The notes below the pieces were generated by a model. The model did no database searches, was not told where the DNA came from, and saw nothing but the letters and a program-made list of their open reading frames with translations. The position numbers and the translations under genes are program-made. A stretch of DNA of 64,000 nucleotides from Macrocystis pyrifera (taxonomy: Eukaryota; Sar; Phaeophyceae; Laminariales; Laminariaceae), in contig JASSKH010000007.1 in NCBI GenBank assembly GCA_031763025.1, forward strand, positions 14,718,080-14,782,079, read 5' to 3'. Positions 21,811 through 33,600 of this stretch are shown piece after piece. Numbering within the stretch: position 1 is the stretch's first letter; the number at the start of each line of letters is the position of its first letter.

Positions 21811-24800
21811 TTATGCGTTTGGTCTCTTCTCCGATACGTTGAAGGACGACTTGGGTTTCTCTCAAAGTAATGTCGATATCATCGCCAGCGTCGGAGAGCT
21901 CGGCCTGTGGTCTACCTTCGTTGTCGGTACGTTAATAATCTACAACAGCGTAATAGAAGTTTTTCGTGCGTCAAATGTCTTCGATTCAGTGTACGAATTC
22001 ATTCCGGAGCCGCGACAGGAAGAACCTTGAAGTTGCTCTTTTTTTCTTCGTGCTGTTTTCCATTTTTTTTGTGTTTTCTTCCATTTTTCTGTCTTATTCT
22101 TCAGGCCAACTCTAACAGGAAACGGCTGGCAAAACACACCGGGAGTGCTGAAACCCAAACCCACACAGACTGTAGTCGCTGTTTTTCTTTTGACTTCCGT
22201 CTGACGAAGCAGCCTGAAGGATGAGCCATTCGCGAACAGCACCAACCGTCGCCACTGATTCCTCACCTCTCTGGCACAGATCACGCCGACACTTGCGAGA
22301 GTGTACCAGGTATGCTCTGCGCTGAGAGCTTAGATTTCCTGCTACCAAGTTTTTGAGCGCTCGAGGCTTCGCTTGGGGCGTGAGAGCCCGACTCTTTCAT
22401 CTATCAACTTTTTGAAAGACATATTTGGAACACAGGAGAAATAACCTTGCCGCATTCTTTCAAATTTAGCATATCGTCGACATGTATATCAACGTAAAAC
22501 TCCGCCTTTGAGTTTCCCTGTACTTCAGGCACGACAACAACTCCAGGGCGGGCACTAAACGCACCCAACCCTTCTGCAGGCACCAAAATATTAACATCCT
22601 TTGCTATCACTCGCGCTTCTGGCAAAAAATACGCTTCTAATTCTATCACTCTCGTTGAAACGCCAAGCGCTTGTGTCGCCTGTGCCGGCTGCCGCGAATA
22701 CGGCACTCCTCCCGCCGGGGTGCCCTTCCTCTCCCCCAGTGGGCCTCCTCCCTCTCCACTCCTCTTTTTTGTTTCTCCCATCACTGATTTTGCTGTATCC
22801 TAGCTTGGACGTAGGTCGCCCTCTTGCTACATACATACGCAGCCGCGAATAGATGGAGAATGTGGACTCGTAACCAGGCCACAGTGTCACTGTAGCGTCC
22901 ACCAATCGTGCCTTGTATTCTGCCAGCCTCTTCTTTGTCTCCTGGTAATCCTCCCGCAATGCCCTTGTTCGCTCTGGAATATTATACTGAAACTGTTCCA
23001 GTCATTTCCTCATCGTAACTATCACATGAGCCGAAACATCCACGGTGTTGTTTTTTCAAATTATATGTTGGCCTCTCTTCATAACACTCAGTGAAACGCC
23101 TCAAATTGTTATCTTTGGTCCTTCCAAACAACAGGCTGTCATTGTCAATCGGAATAAGTTGATAACAGAAATGGGCCAGGCTCTCACGTCCCAACCAAGA
23201 ACTTCAGACACAAACACCCGACGACCCTCAAACTTGGCGGCGAGGACTCTCAGCTCAGAAGAGCATATACCTCATGCACCTTTTCAAGTTTTGGCGTGAC
23301 CCGTGATTTGTGAATCGAGCACTCTATGGACGGTTGGTGCCGTATATACAGAAAACACGTTTATATTGCAGGTATGCAGGCACCTTACAGAATCTACCCC
23401 AGTCCACCGATGGCACTGCCCGCGGGTTTCTGAACGATGAAGGGAATTGCCTGACATTTTCAGTTTATTTTCTCCCGTAAGAGTTGCCTCGCTTCTCTAT
23501 TTTATTATTTTTGATACCAGGTACATTTTTTTAAATCGTGCTGGTACCTGGTATTTATTTTTTTCTCGTTTCCACTTTTTGTTGTTGTTGTTGGGCTCTT
23601 TAGTATCCGGTACGTTTGGTGTTTGGTTTGCTTACCCCGCCCGTTTTCATACGTGATATGATAAAGAAGGTATTAGATGAAGGTTTTTATCAGTGACCAC
23701 AGAACTCGTACCTCCACAGAATATTTATATCTCTACTGATCTTACGTTTAGGATCAATAATACATACCTGGTACGAACTTGTGCGGAGACTGACTGTGTG
23801 TGGTGGATGACGTTGGGTACAAAGAACGCTTGTCTGTGGGGACACCACCACCACCACCACCACCGACAACAACAACGACAACAACTACCACGACAATTAC
23901 ATACCTGGTACGGGCGAATTTAAGAGAGTGGGGCCCTACTGTAGATCCCCGAAGTAGTCGTACTCGTACGGTGTTAGAGCGCTGGAGCCCACCAGCCACC
24001 TACCCAGACCTGTGTATACGAGTCCAGTTGGTGTAGTGTTTTCCCCCTGACAAATCTGTACTCTGATGTCACACCGCCCACCACAAGCAATCCAGGGTAC
24101 GGTAGATAGTTTCACGCGTATGGTACTGGGTCTAATACTTTTTTTTTTCGGAGTACCCGAGTATATTGTTTCGGTCCCAGAATAAGATTTGGTACATAAT
24201 CTTACGAAGGATATAGTAATGATGGTAATGACGGTATTGGGGGGCAGTATATACGCGTTGGTACCCCGAAGTACGTACCCAACCAAATACTGGTACGCTT
24301 TTGTTGGTATTACTACGTAAACCTCGCTGCGCGAGTCGTCCGTCCGCTCATCAGTTGAGAAGCAGGTGCTCAGCTACACTGCTGTTAATAGGCAGCATCG
24401 TACTCCTATATTTTAGTACATATTAATAGTATGATTTCAGTCATGGTTTTCATATTGATTGGAATGTTGTATGTTACTGCTTTATGTTTCTAATACTGCT
24501 GTTCCATGTACGACGAAGAATGATCCAGCCGCCTACTTTTTCCTCGGCAGGTCTCATGCTCGAGCGAATAAGCCCACGCCAAGTGTACATTGCAGGCAGT
24601 GCGGCATCAGCTCTTGGTTTGGGATACGTCTCATTGGCTATTGGAAAGGTAATAAGTACTAGTTCGCACACACTGTGGGTACAGTACCGACCACCGAAGG
24701 TCCCGTTCCTTGCACAACTTCTTGGAAATTGAAATTACCCAGTATGATCACCCGCAGTAGTCGTGTGCTATGTGCTATGTGCTATGTGCTATGTGCTATG

Positions 24801-27800
24801 TGCTATATACTATATGTTATATATGCCAAGACAGCGAGTGTCGGATCAAGGATCAAGCAAGGTCTATGGCGATGTCGACCGATGCTTGTCACAAATCTAA
24901 AGCCGTCCCTTCAACCAAATGCGACATCCACACCTAAAGTGTTCAAATGACTACAGTATTGATAGTTCAATATTCGTCATGGTTTTGAGTTTGAGTCATG
25001 CGTCGGCTACGAGTTCAATCTGAATTTTTGTCGTCTTCACGACCTTTTATCCACCCATCGCGTTCGGCGGGCCCAACTAGACAGAAGTCGTGAACCAATC
25101 AATGCCAGTCACGGGACCGCTGTTATCAGCGACAGGCACGGATTGGTGTAGTCGCTCTGTACGAACACGCAGAGGCGTGCGAGCTAACGAATGCCCAAAT
25201 TTGTGCTGCGGACCGACGTAAAGAGAAGAAAATCCTAGCGGACGTGATGCAGCTTCTTTTTGGCTACAGCACCACAAACGGGTGAGGACACATTTGCTTT
25301 CTGTGCAATACCGATCATCGCTGTCATTGTACCAGCAATTTTGTCCATAGATGAAGAATCGGATAGCAACAAAGCTCGAGATATACCCATGAAAGTATTC
25401 ATTTTCGGAGTTCCAGTTTGTAAACAGCGGGCATTGTTTTGCTTTGGACATATACAGCAACGCACAAAGTCAATCGTCATCCTCTCGAAACTTGAATCAT
25501 GAGAGCAATCGACCGCCGTCGTTCATGGAACATACGTCGCTAATTACTGTCCGCTACGCTGTAAGGAGACCGACCGCGATATGCTCTCATTTGTTCTCTG
25601 GGCGTTGCCTAACCTGATCCTGATTCAACATTTTCTGCAGATTCTGCCAACGAACCCTGCATCCATGGCGGCGATGTTTTATCTCGCCAACTTCGGGACG
25701 GCGTGTTATGCGCAGACGGCGCAGTCCACTGCCGTTAGAAACTTTCCTGCAGCCGACAGAGGCAAGGTGAGACCAATATTAATACCAGGAATGAGCACGC
25801 CTTCGAGCAGTCATCGCCACAAGAAAGAGCCTCTGACGAACTTATCGAGTATGCACCAACTTCACTATCGTGAGCAACCTCGTATTACTGTTTTTTCTAG
25901 GCTGTGAGTTTTTTTTTAATGTTCACCATGGTACCTGACTGGCACTGGTTCGATTCAAATTGTTATTCGTCGCATTGTGCTACGTACTGCTCTGCGCATT
26001 GTTGGCGAAATCTAAAGCAGGTGCATCTTCAGGTAACCAATTAGCCGAGCTGAAGGTTTCTATGTGTACCAGTAGTGTAAAGCGCTTACTCTCGTAAGAG
26101 CGAGGCTAATATGTGCAGGGTGGGTGCCTCATAGTAACCCCCGCAGATTCTGGCGCCGCATTCACGTCCGTTCACCCTCCCAGAGGAAGTCTCTTACCGG
26201 TGGGAGGCAAGTATGACATGTCAACTAATCAATCATAGGATTCTTCACTGATGAGAGGTCGCAATGCCTGAACGTTTCTTCGTGCTTCGCCTGTTGTGTT
26301 TCAGGATGTACGTGTTGTCCGTCACAAATGCGTTTGGTTTTAGAACATGGTTGATTTTGTTCTTATGTTACCCTATCTCGTGGGTTCGTTGTGGGACACC
26401 TTTTATTTCAACTCTGGTCACCCTATCGTTTCTATTCGTCGTGCCAATCTTGCAGGTATCCGGCCTAATTAAGTCTGTGTTCGGGCTGAGCAGTGCTGTG
26501 CTTAGCGTCTTGTACACGGGGCTGTTTGGAGCGGAGAACGTGGGAAGGTTTTTACTTCTTCTAAGCGTTGGAGTGCCGCTGCTGGGCATGGTCTCTTCGG
26601 TGCCACTTAATTTGGTGCCAGCCAAACACCTTTCATACGCCATTGAGCGAGCCCAAGGGGTAAGAAACGTGTGGCCAACCGCATTTTTTAGACCAAAGCA
26701 TTGTGCTGTTTACGTTTGCTCCCGATCTCACATCCTCGTCATTGTGCTGTTTCCGTCCAAATATCTTCGTTCTAGTCCGCCCATCCGGTTTGTCATCTGA
26801 CGCTCCGCAATATGAATTCGTGGTATTAATAGGATGCCTGAAATCCACATATCTAACGTATCATAGGTGGAATACGTCTTGAACGCCATACGGAATACTG
26901 CAGAACAATGAAGAGCAGTATCGCCGAACCGCGACCACTTTTACCAGTTGTTTGGGGCAGAGCGTATTGTACGGTTTTGACGTGACGAATAGTACCAGAT
27001 ACCAGATAGGCCGACACACTTGTTCTGTGAGGATGAACCGCTTCACCTTGCACCCGTATAGTATGGCTTTTATTAATAATAGGAGTGATGGCCGTGGCTT
27101 ACTCAAACAGATCGCCTGCGCGCCGCCACCAGTCGCCACCAGTGGTCGTTCCAGAACACACGTATACACACCACCAATTTTTGAAGCTAAAGCCACGAAA
27201 CCATCTACCACCATTATTAATAATAGTAGCCAGCTAATTGCGTGTTTCTCTACGCCCCTGCAATGTGCTGTAATACCGTTGTGGTACCGTTGCCATCTCA
27301 AGGTGTCGCCACGGCTGACCCCGTTCTACATATGGTTTGCAGGAGTGACCTTGTTCCTGATGGCTTCCGTGGCCGCGGTTTTCTTCCCTTTTACTCTCCC
27401 GGTTCCGTGGGCGGGTATTTTGCTTGTGATTGTGGTCTTGTCGGCCTCTGCTCTTCCCCTACTTTACGGCCGTGTTTACATCCGAGGCAAAGTGTTCGAA
27501 CATTCAAGAGAATCTTCGACAAGCAGCAGTTTTTGTGTCGAACCAGACCCACGGATTGCCGGCGACGCCACGGACAGCGTCAGTGCCGATTCCCCGCTGG
27601 AGGAGGATCTTTTTGGAGGTGAATTGTTTCCGTTGCTGGGATCGACGGACGCCTTGGGAGCCGGACGCAATGCTGATATTGAGAGCTGCAGCTTGACCTG
27701 GGAAGAGTGTTTGCGGGTAAGGGGCGCGGCGAAAGTAGTATTGCGACCAGTTGCTTTGACTGCTGCTTTTCGTTTGTTTTGATTACTTGAAAAATATGAT

Positions 27801-29304
27801 ACGGTGGTTTCTTTTACCCTCCTTGATGCGTTCTTCTCTCCGTGTTCTGCAGGACATACGATTTTGGGCCCTCTTTGTGAGCTTCCTCTGTGGCGCGGGA
27901 TCGGGTCTCGTCGTCATCAACAACGTCGCGTCTATAACCGCTTCCCTGGAGATGACATCTAGCACTCTCTTGGTGAGGAAACGTGCTTCTCCATATTGCG
28001 ATCGGCCTTCACAATGCTTCAGTTGTCTAGCGGGTTCGAGGTGGTTTGAAGCCTAAGCTGGAACAGCTCATATCAAACACAGTCTCTTGCATTTTAGAAC
28101 TCCCTCCCTACGCCTTTCTTTTTCCTGTCACGTGTGTAACACAGGTTACGGCGCTCGGAATATCGAATGCTTTGGGCAGAATTACCACCGGATGGCTCTC
28201 AGACCGTATCGTCAGTGCAGGTCTACCACGCTCATTTCTCTACTGTGGAATGCTGCTGCTGACGAGTGGAGTGGACTTCCTTCTCGCTGCCGGGTAATAG
28301 GACGGAAGGTGTTGGGGCTTCGTGAATTAATATAATAGTACGTAAAACCGCCGTTCCACATCGATCACGAGGAAATTAGGAATACACGCAACTAACCTTG
28401 CACGTGTGACTTGATTTGCAAACCACAGGATCGACCGATTGACGTTTTCGTTGCAGTCAGTATACACTACTTCAAGTAAACATGGAACTCCGGAACGCGA
28501 TACATTTGGACACTTTCATCCACGCTTTTTTCTCGCGAATTATTGCTTGTAATATTCCACATGACATTCATCAATACTGTAGTCGTTATTCGTACATCCG
28601 CTGATTGTGGTCGCAGGTTCAAGTCTCTCCTCTATCCTCTTTGTGTGGTGGCCGGGCTCTGCTATGGATCCATGTTCTCGTTGGTTCTTGCGCTCACGGG
28701 TGACCTCTTCGGTGCAGAGCACATCGGTACTAATTACGGCCTCCTGGATCTAGGTATGCGTTGAAGTGATAACAGTCTGTAAGATGGGTTTCAAGATGTG
28801 GATGTGTTATCATTAGACACTGACATAAAATGACGATGACGATGATGATATATGACATTATTACGGGGGGGCATCGTAAATAGGAATAAATATTGTTAGT
28901 AAAAAAAAGGTAAATATGTAAATTTTTGTGTGTACTGCAGGTCCTATTTACTATGGCCCTCCGTGATAGCACATTTCCCTGAGATATAGCCCGCGCTCAC
29001 AATAGGTCAGAGTACCTCATTCTAAACAGTAGACGTGAGGTTAACCCATGCCTTCCTCCCCTCCCTCGCTGTTTGATTGTCGCCGTCGTCACAAGGCCCA
29101 GCTGTTGGTTCTTTCGTGTTTGCCACAGGAGTAGTCAATTTGTTCTACGACAAGGGACAAATCACGCCAGACTGCATTGGTTCACAGTGCTTCGGCGGGA
29201 CCTTTCTGTGCACGGCAGTTGCATGCCTATGCGCGTGTGCTATTGTGTATAGTGTGTTGGTTCGACCTGGCTTCCAGGCACAAATGCGACGGGCTCAGCT
29301 ATGA
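21811..29304 (+). CDS. Nodulin-like / MFS membrane transporter, nine exons, start exon uncertain
   Basis: Coding exons: 21,811-21,926; 24,551-24,648; 25,641-25,766; 26,456-26,659; 27,303-27,716; 27,853-27,972; 28,145-28,293; 28,617-28,753; 29,096-29,304 (stop). All eight junctions keep phase, giving 523 residues. Family blocks appear in order: YAFGLFSDTLKDDLGFSQ, GLMLERISPRQVY, VRNFPAADRGK-VSGLIKSVFGLSSAVLS, FWALFVSFLCGAGSGL with VINNVASI, NALGRITTGWLSD, GLCYGSMFSLV, DLFGAEHIGTNYG and a terminal hydrophobic segment. This is the nodulin-like (NFD4-type) branch of the major facilitator superfamily, polytopic membrane proteins whose substrate is often unknown. Exon 5 carries an acidic, serine-rich cytosolic-type loop. 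The first exon must end in phase 2 and carry about 25 residues; ATG 21,562 to 21,626 (hydrophobic GLGFLLV) fits phase but has a weak donor. Introns are 136-2,624 bp. Confidence 0.88.
22404..23300 (-). pseudogene. Decayed coding sequence inside transporter intron 1, family unknown
   Basis: On the minus strand three long frames follow one another and look like one broken protein. Around 23,190-23,000 it reads LAHFCYQLIPIDNDSLLFG; the frame shifts near 22,995 into IPERTRALREDYQETKKRLA and YESTFSIYSRLRMYVARG; later another frame carries RVIELEAYFLPEARVIAKDV and FYVDIHVDDMLNLKECGKVI. The composition is that of a real protein and the order is collinear, but at least two frameshifts and an internal stop break it. 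I do not recognise the family. A dead mobile or viral-type insertion is possible but unproven. Confidence 0.4.
23838..23890 (+). repeat. CCA/ACAACA microsatellite
   Basis: A run of (CAC)n followed by (CAA)n-rich sequence in transporter intron 1. It opens long artificial frames of proline/threonine or valine on the two strands, which are not genes. Confidence 0.85.
24763..24812 (+). repeat. TATGTGC microsatellite
   Basis: About five direct units of CTATGTG followed by degenerate CTATATA units, in transporter intron 2. Confidence 0.9.
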
Positions 29305-30699
29305 TCAAGCGTCCTGCTCGTACGTTGCTAAAGCTATTAATAACTAGCTACACGAGTATAGAGCTGTAGTACGTGTCTATTAGTGGTACCAGGCACAGTA
29401 TATATATATGTGTACACACTCGGAAGGTGAAGGTATAGAGTGACCTATTTGGCCTTTTGCCTTCGTCGTCGCGTTCAAGATCGCAGAGCAAAAACATACC
29501 ACGCAGCGAATCCGGGTGCACACGGTTATGCGGATATAAACGAGTGCACGGTTGCAGTTTTCAGGCTTTTGATTTTTCAGTATTAATACTGTCTATGTAT
29601 ACCACCAGTATGGAATGCGCCTTTCTTTGCATTTTGCAGTGTGCCAGCAGTGTTGCACTACTGTACATACAATTGCAAACCAGTACAACGCAAGATGTTT
29701 TCTTTTCCCCTGCGCTGCGAGTGCAAGTGCTGTCAGCGGCGAAAGAGTTTGAGTGCTGTGAGTGACGAAACAGTTTCAAGTGGTGTGAGTTGCAACATAC
29801 TTTCAGTCAAAATGACGCAGGGTTGAGCTTTTGCGGTTGCACTGTCGCCTGGACCCAGCGCCTGTTTTGTATCTATAAATACATGCTGTATGAGTACCAA
29901 GTAGCAGTCACAGTACATTGTTTCGTCCCCCGAAACGAAGGTTCTCGTACTGCCAGTACTATCAGTAGTGATGACGCGTATATGAGGAGTGTCAATATGA
30001 CACGCGATCTGCTTCGCTTGCCTTGCCTTTCGCTATATAATCGTAGCTCGATGGCCATTGGCATGTCGCGAATACGTAGCCCCTCCACAGACTTCCCTAT
30101 GGTTACGTCGCCAGTATAGTGTGCTTCAATCTCACAAGAGGCGCGTAAGCCTCATCACGTGGGGTAAATATCTAGACTCAAATATTTGTGTCGAGTAGCC
30201 GCATCTTCGATCCGCATTGCCGATCTTTGCGGTAAAGATCTATACCTGGTACGTAGCATCATTTCTTTATTTTTAAAGTAGCCGCATTGTTTGATCCGCT
30301 TTGCCGATTTTTGAGACCTTGTGGATACTATCCTCCCAAGAAGCCACTTGATCTGCATCTACGACTGTTTACTGTACCCGGGGTGGGCTATTGTAGGTAG
30401 GGATGTAAGCTTGTAGGAGAATGATGTTCTTCGTTGATCAGGTAAATTTTGGGATTAGGTAGTCCCTGTTTATGACCTGCAGCACCGCCTCTGCTCACTC
30501 GTGTGACTATCTCTCTAACCCATCCAGGAGATAACAAACAAGAAGAACTTCACCTAAAAGAAGCGTGTGCTTGCCAGCACCGACACCCCTGTGCCCTTGA
30601 CTCACTGACTAGGTACCTTGCACTGCCTGCTCACATCATCGCTTCGCTTAAGTGTTGAGTCCATCCGATATCAGGTACGCGGTATATATTGCATGTTGC
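29305..30699. other. Convergent intergenic spacer
   Basis: This separates the 3' ends of the transporter (plus) and the 30.7-36.15 kb gene (minus), so both polyadenylation regions must lie here. Frames at 29,457-30,119 are open but lack family likeness. A CTATTAATA motif occurs near 29,335 and a TACCTGGTA near 30,241. Confidence 0.5.
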
Positions 30700-33600
30700 T
30701 TACTCTTCACGCTGGGACGCGTTCAATGAGTATGTGCGTCGCATGAACTTCAACCTATTCAACAACTTTTGGTCCCCAACATGAGGCGATCGCTGTCGCT
30801 GCACTGCCTGCCGATCTGCGGATGGTTGAGTTTGGGACTCGGTATGGTGTCGATGACGTCGCTCATCGGGAATGGACATACCCCATCGCGTCGCTTGAAA
30901 AGATTGTAGCCTCTGTCGGGCACGAGCAAGTGCGAACCCAGGACCCCATGCGTCGTCATCGACGCCATCGTACTCAGATTGTCGTTGTCGCTGCGAATAT
31001 GTTTGTTTACGTGCCCAACGATCCGTTGACGGTGTGAGTTTTTTGTCCAACCGGCGTTGGTCACTCGTCTCTGTGTTGCCTCCAACAAACGGCCTTGCCG
31101 TGCGAGGACGACGGAAGGAACTGACGTATCCACCTAGTTCTGCTTGCCGCTCAGGCGCAGGCGATGGTAAACGGAAGCTGACATCATCACCAGGCGCGGG
31201 GGCCGGTGGGATAAACGCGGACGGGTTGAGCGGAACGTTCGTGGCACCAGCCGCTGCTGCCTCCACTTCAAACTTGTTGTCAAAAGCTCTTTCGGTTCTG
31301 CTCTGGACAGCCTGCTGCGGTTTCCCAGACGGGGGAAGTAGAATCTCATCTGGGATGCCATATGCGGTGTGCCTCGGGTAATAGGAGCGGGAAGACACTG
31401 GTGGCCTACTTTGCTTTTCTACGGCACCGACCGAACCGATATTCAATCCCGAGGCAGAAGGAGAAAATGCCCCGTTAAGGTACACTCCCGCCGGAAGACC
31501 TCGTTCCATTTTCGTCGAGCCCACGGGTTCTCCCACTCCATAAAAAAATTCGTCGCTGAAATCAAGTCCAAGTTCGCGGTCAAGTTCCGAGGTCTCACGC
31601 AAGGTGCGACTTGCCATATTGTCAGCAAGCACTTCAAGGTTCTCCTGCAGCCAACCCTCCCGTATGTTATCATTTTCTGTGTCGACGACAGTGTCTTTTT
31701 GCGATCCTTTTTCGAGCTTGCCATGCACTTTCACGACGACAACTTCTTGCTTTAGCGCATCCGTTTCTTCGTTTTCCCCTCCAATGGCGATAGGTTGCTG
31801 TCATACGTTGATGCCATTACGGATGGGGTGGGGGGGGGGGGGGGGGGGGGGGGGGTATGGGAGGTAGGGTTAGAGCAATCGATCTTAACATAGGCGAATT
31901 TGGCGTTTCGAGCCCGATGGAGGTGCATGGTGTACAGTAATATATTGCACATTCGGCTAATCGTTTTCACCTTGGCGAGCCGTTTCTGCATGCACAGCAT
32001 TGCCACCTCTAACTCTGCACCAATGCTTTGCCCAGTTTGCTGCAGCGTCGGATGTCCATACAGCCACGACTGCGGTACCACAGGCAAGTCTTCGCCATCA
32101 CTGGGAAGCGCCATGATCGACCCTGCGGGGCGTCTGAAGACCCTTCCATGATCAGGCAATGGATATTCTTCAATCAGCGAAGCCAGATCTTGATCGCATT
32201 TTGTTCTGAGGATGCCTTCTGTCACTAGGGTCATTCCGAGGTCCACTGCCTGGCCCTCCGTGTTACCGCCTGCTGGTGATCCGTTCCCGACCCAAGAGGG
32301 CTTTGTCGGTGCAACTAGCACATCGTTGAAGATCCTGTCTTCTCCCTCTTCTTGACCTTGAGAACCTCCAATTTCCAAAACCTGGGGAAAGGAAAAGGGA
32401 GAGCGGGCATGGGGCGTGATCAAGTGGACGTGATAAACCTCTGATGGGTTGGCGAATGCTGTTGCCTTCGTGCCTACAAGAGGCGCCTGCAACAATGCAC
32501 GGCAAAGCTGAAGCCGACACAAACCTGGATTCGCCCTACCTAACCTCTGCTTCCCGGAGAAGTTCGGACATTGGATTAGCAACCGTCTCCACCGGGACAT
32601 CAGCGTGATCCACCAAGAGATACTCGAACCTTCCTAAAGGGCCCATTTCCGTACGGTAGGATGCATCATTGACACATGTTCGATCGCGCCCTCATCCATT
32701 GAATTACCCATCTCCACGACTAGAATTGTTCTTGTATCTCATCGAAAGGGGGGCCTGGAAACATGCGGCCAGCGCCGTCCACTGCACTTGTTTCCGTTGG
32801 CGGTACTAATCGTTTGTCACTGCCCTATGTATAACAATACTCTCTTCTTGTCCCACCTGAAGCATGGTATCGAGCTCATGCGTCGCGTGTTGAGATTTGC
32901 GTACAGACACTAACAAGTACCAGGTAGTAGCAACATGTGTTTAATACTGTATACTCCTAACCCCTGCACGAATTATTCCCCGCACAGAACTGGCTGTACA
33001 TACAGCTCTCAACGCGTGTCCAGGCCACTCGTTACGTATTTGGCGGATCTTGGGGTAGTTTAGAGAGTTGTCCCACCTCATCTGTTAATCGCGCTGTTTC
33101 TCCCTGCGTCGAAACATGTGTCATAGCTTCTTCGGCCTTGTCGATCTCGTCAGTTGCCTGCTCTCGGGCTTTTGCCATCAGGGTGAATTCAAGTAGGTGT
33201 GCATCCAAGTCGAGGCCGATTTGAGCAAGGCTTACCGGCAGATCTCCGCCTGAGGGGTTGACGTCAACCCAACAACCCAAGAAATGAAAGTAAGGTCAAC
33301 ACGAGGGGGCTACTGTACCTCCACCGTCGGCACGGTGTACTTGCTTCCATATCTGGTATCATTAGAGTGTGCAATTCCTTGTGCGCACTACCTTCCTTCT
33401 TTACATTGATAGATGCAGTCGAAGCAAGACATTATTGCCTTGAAAATTCCAAATCGGTGCTCGTTTTCATCCCCTCCACACATGTATACGTAGCCAGTTT
33501 CTCATTCCAATTCATGAGAACGCGCACGGCAACCAGGTACGTGCAAGTACCAGGTACGCGCAAATATGCTGGCCGGTGCTGCGTTGCGGGATCATTAGCG

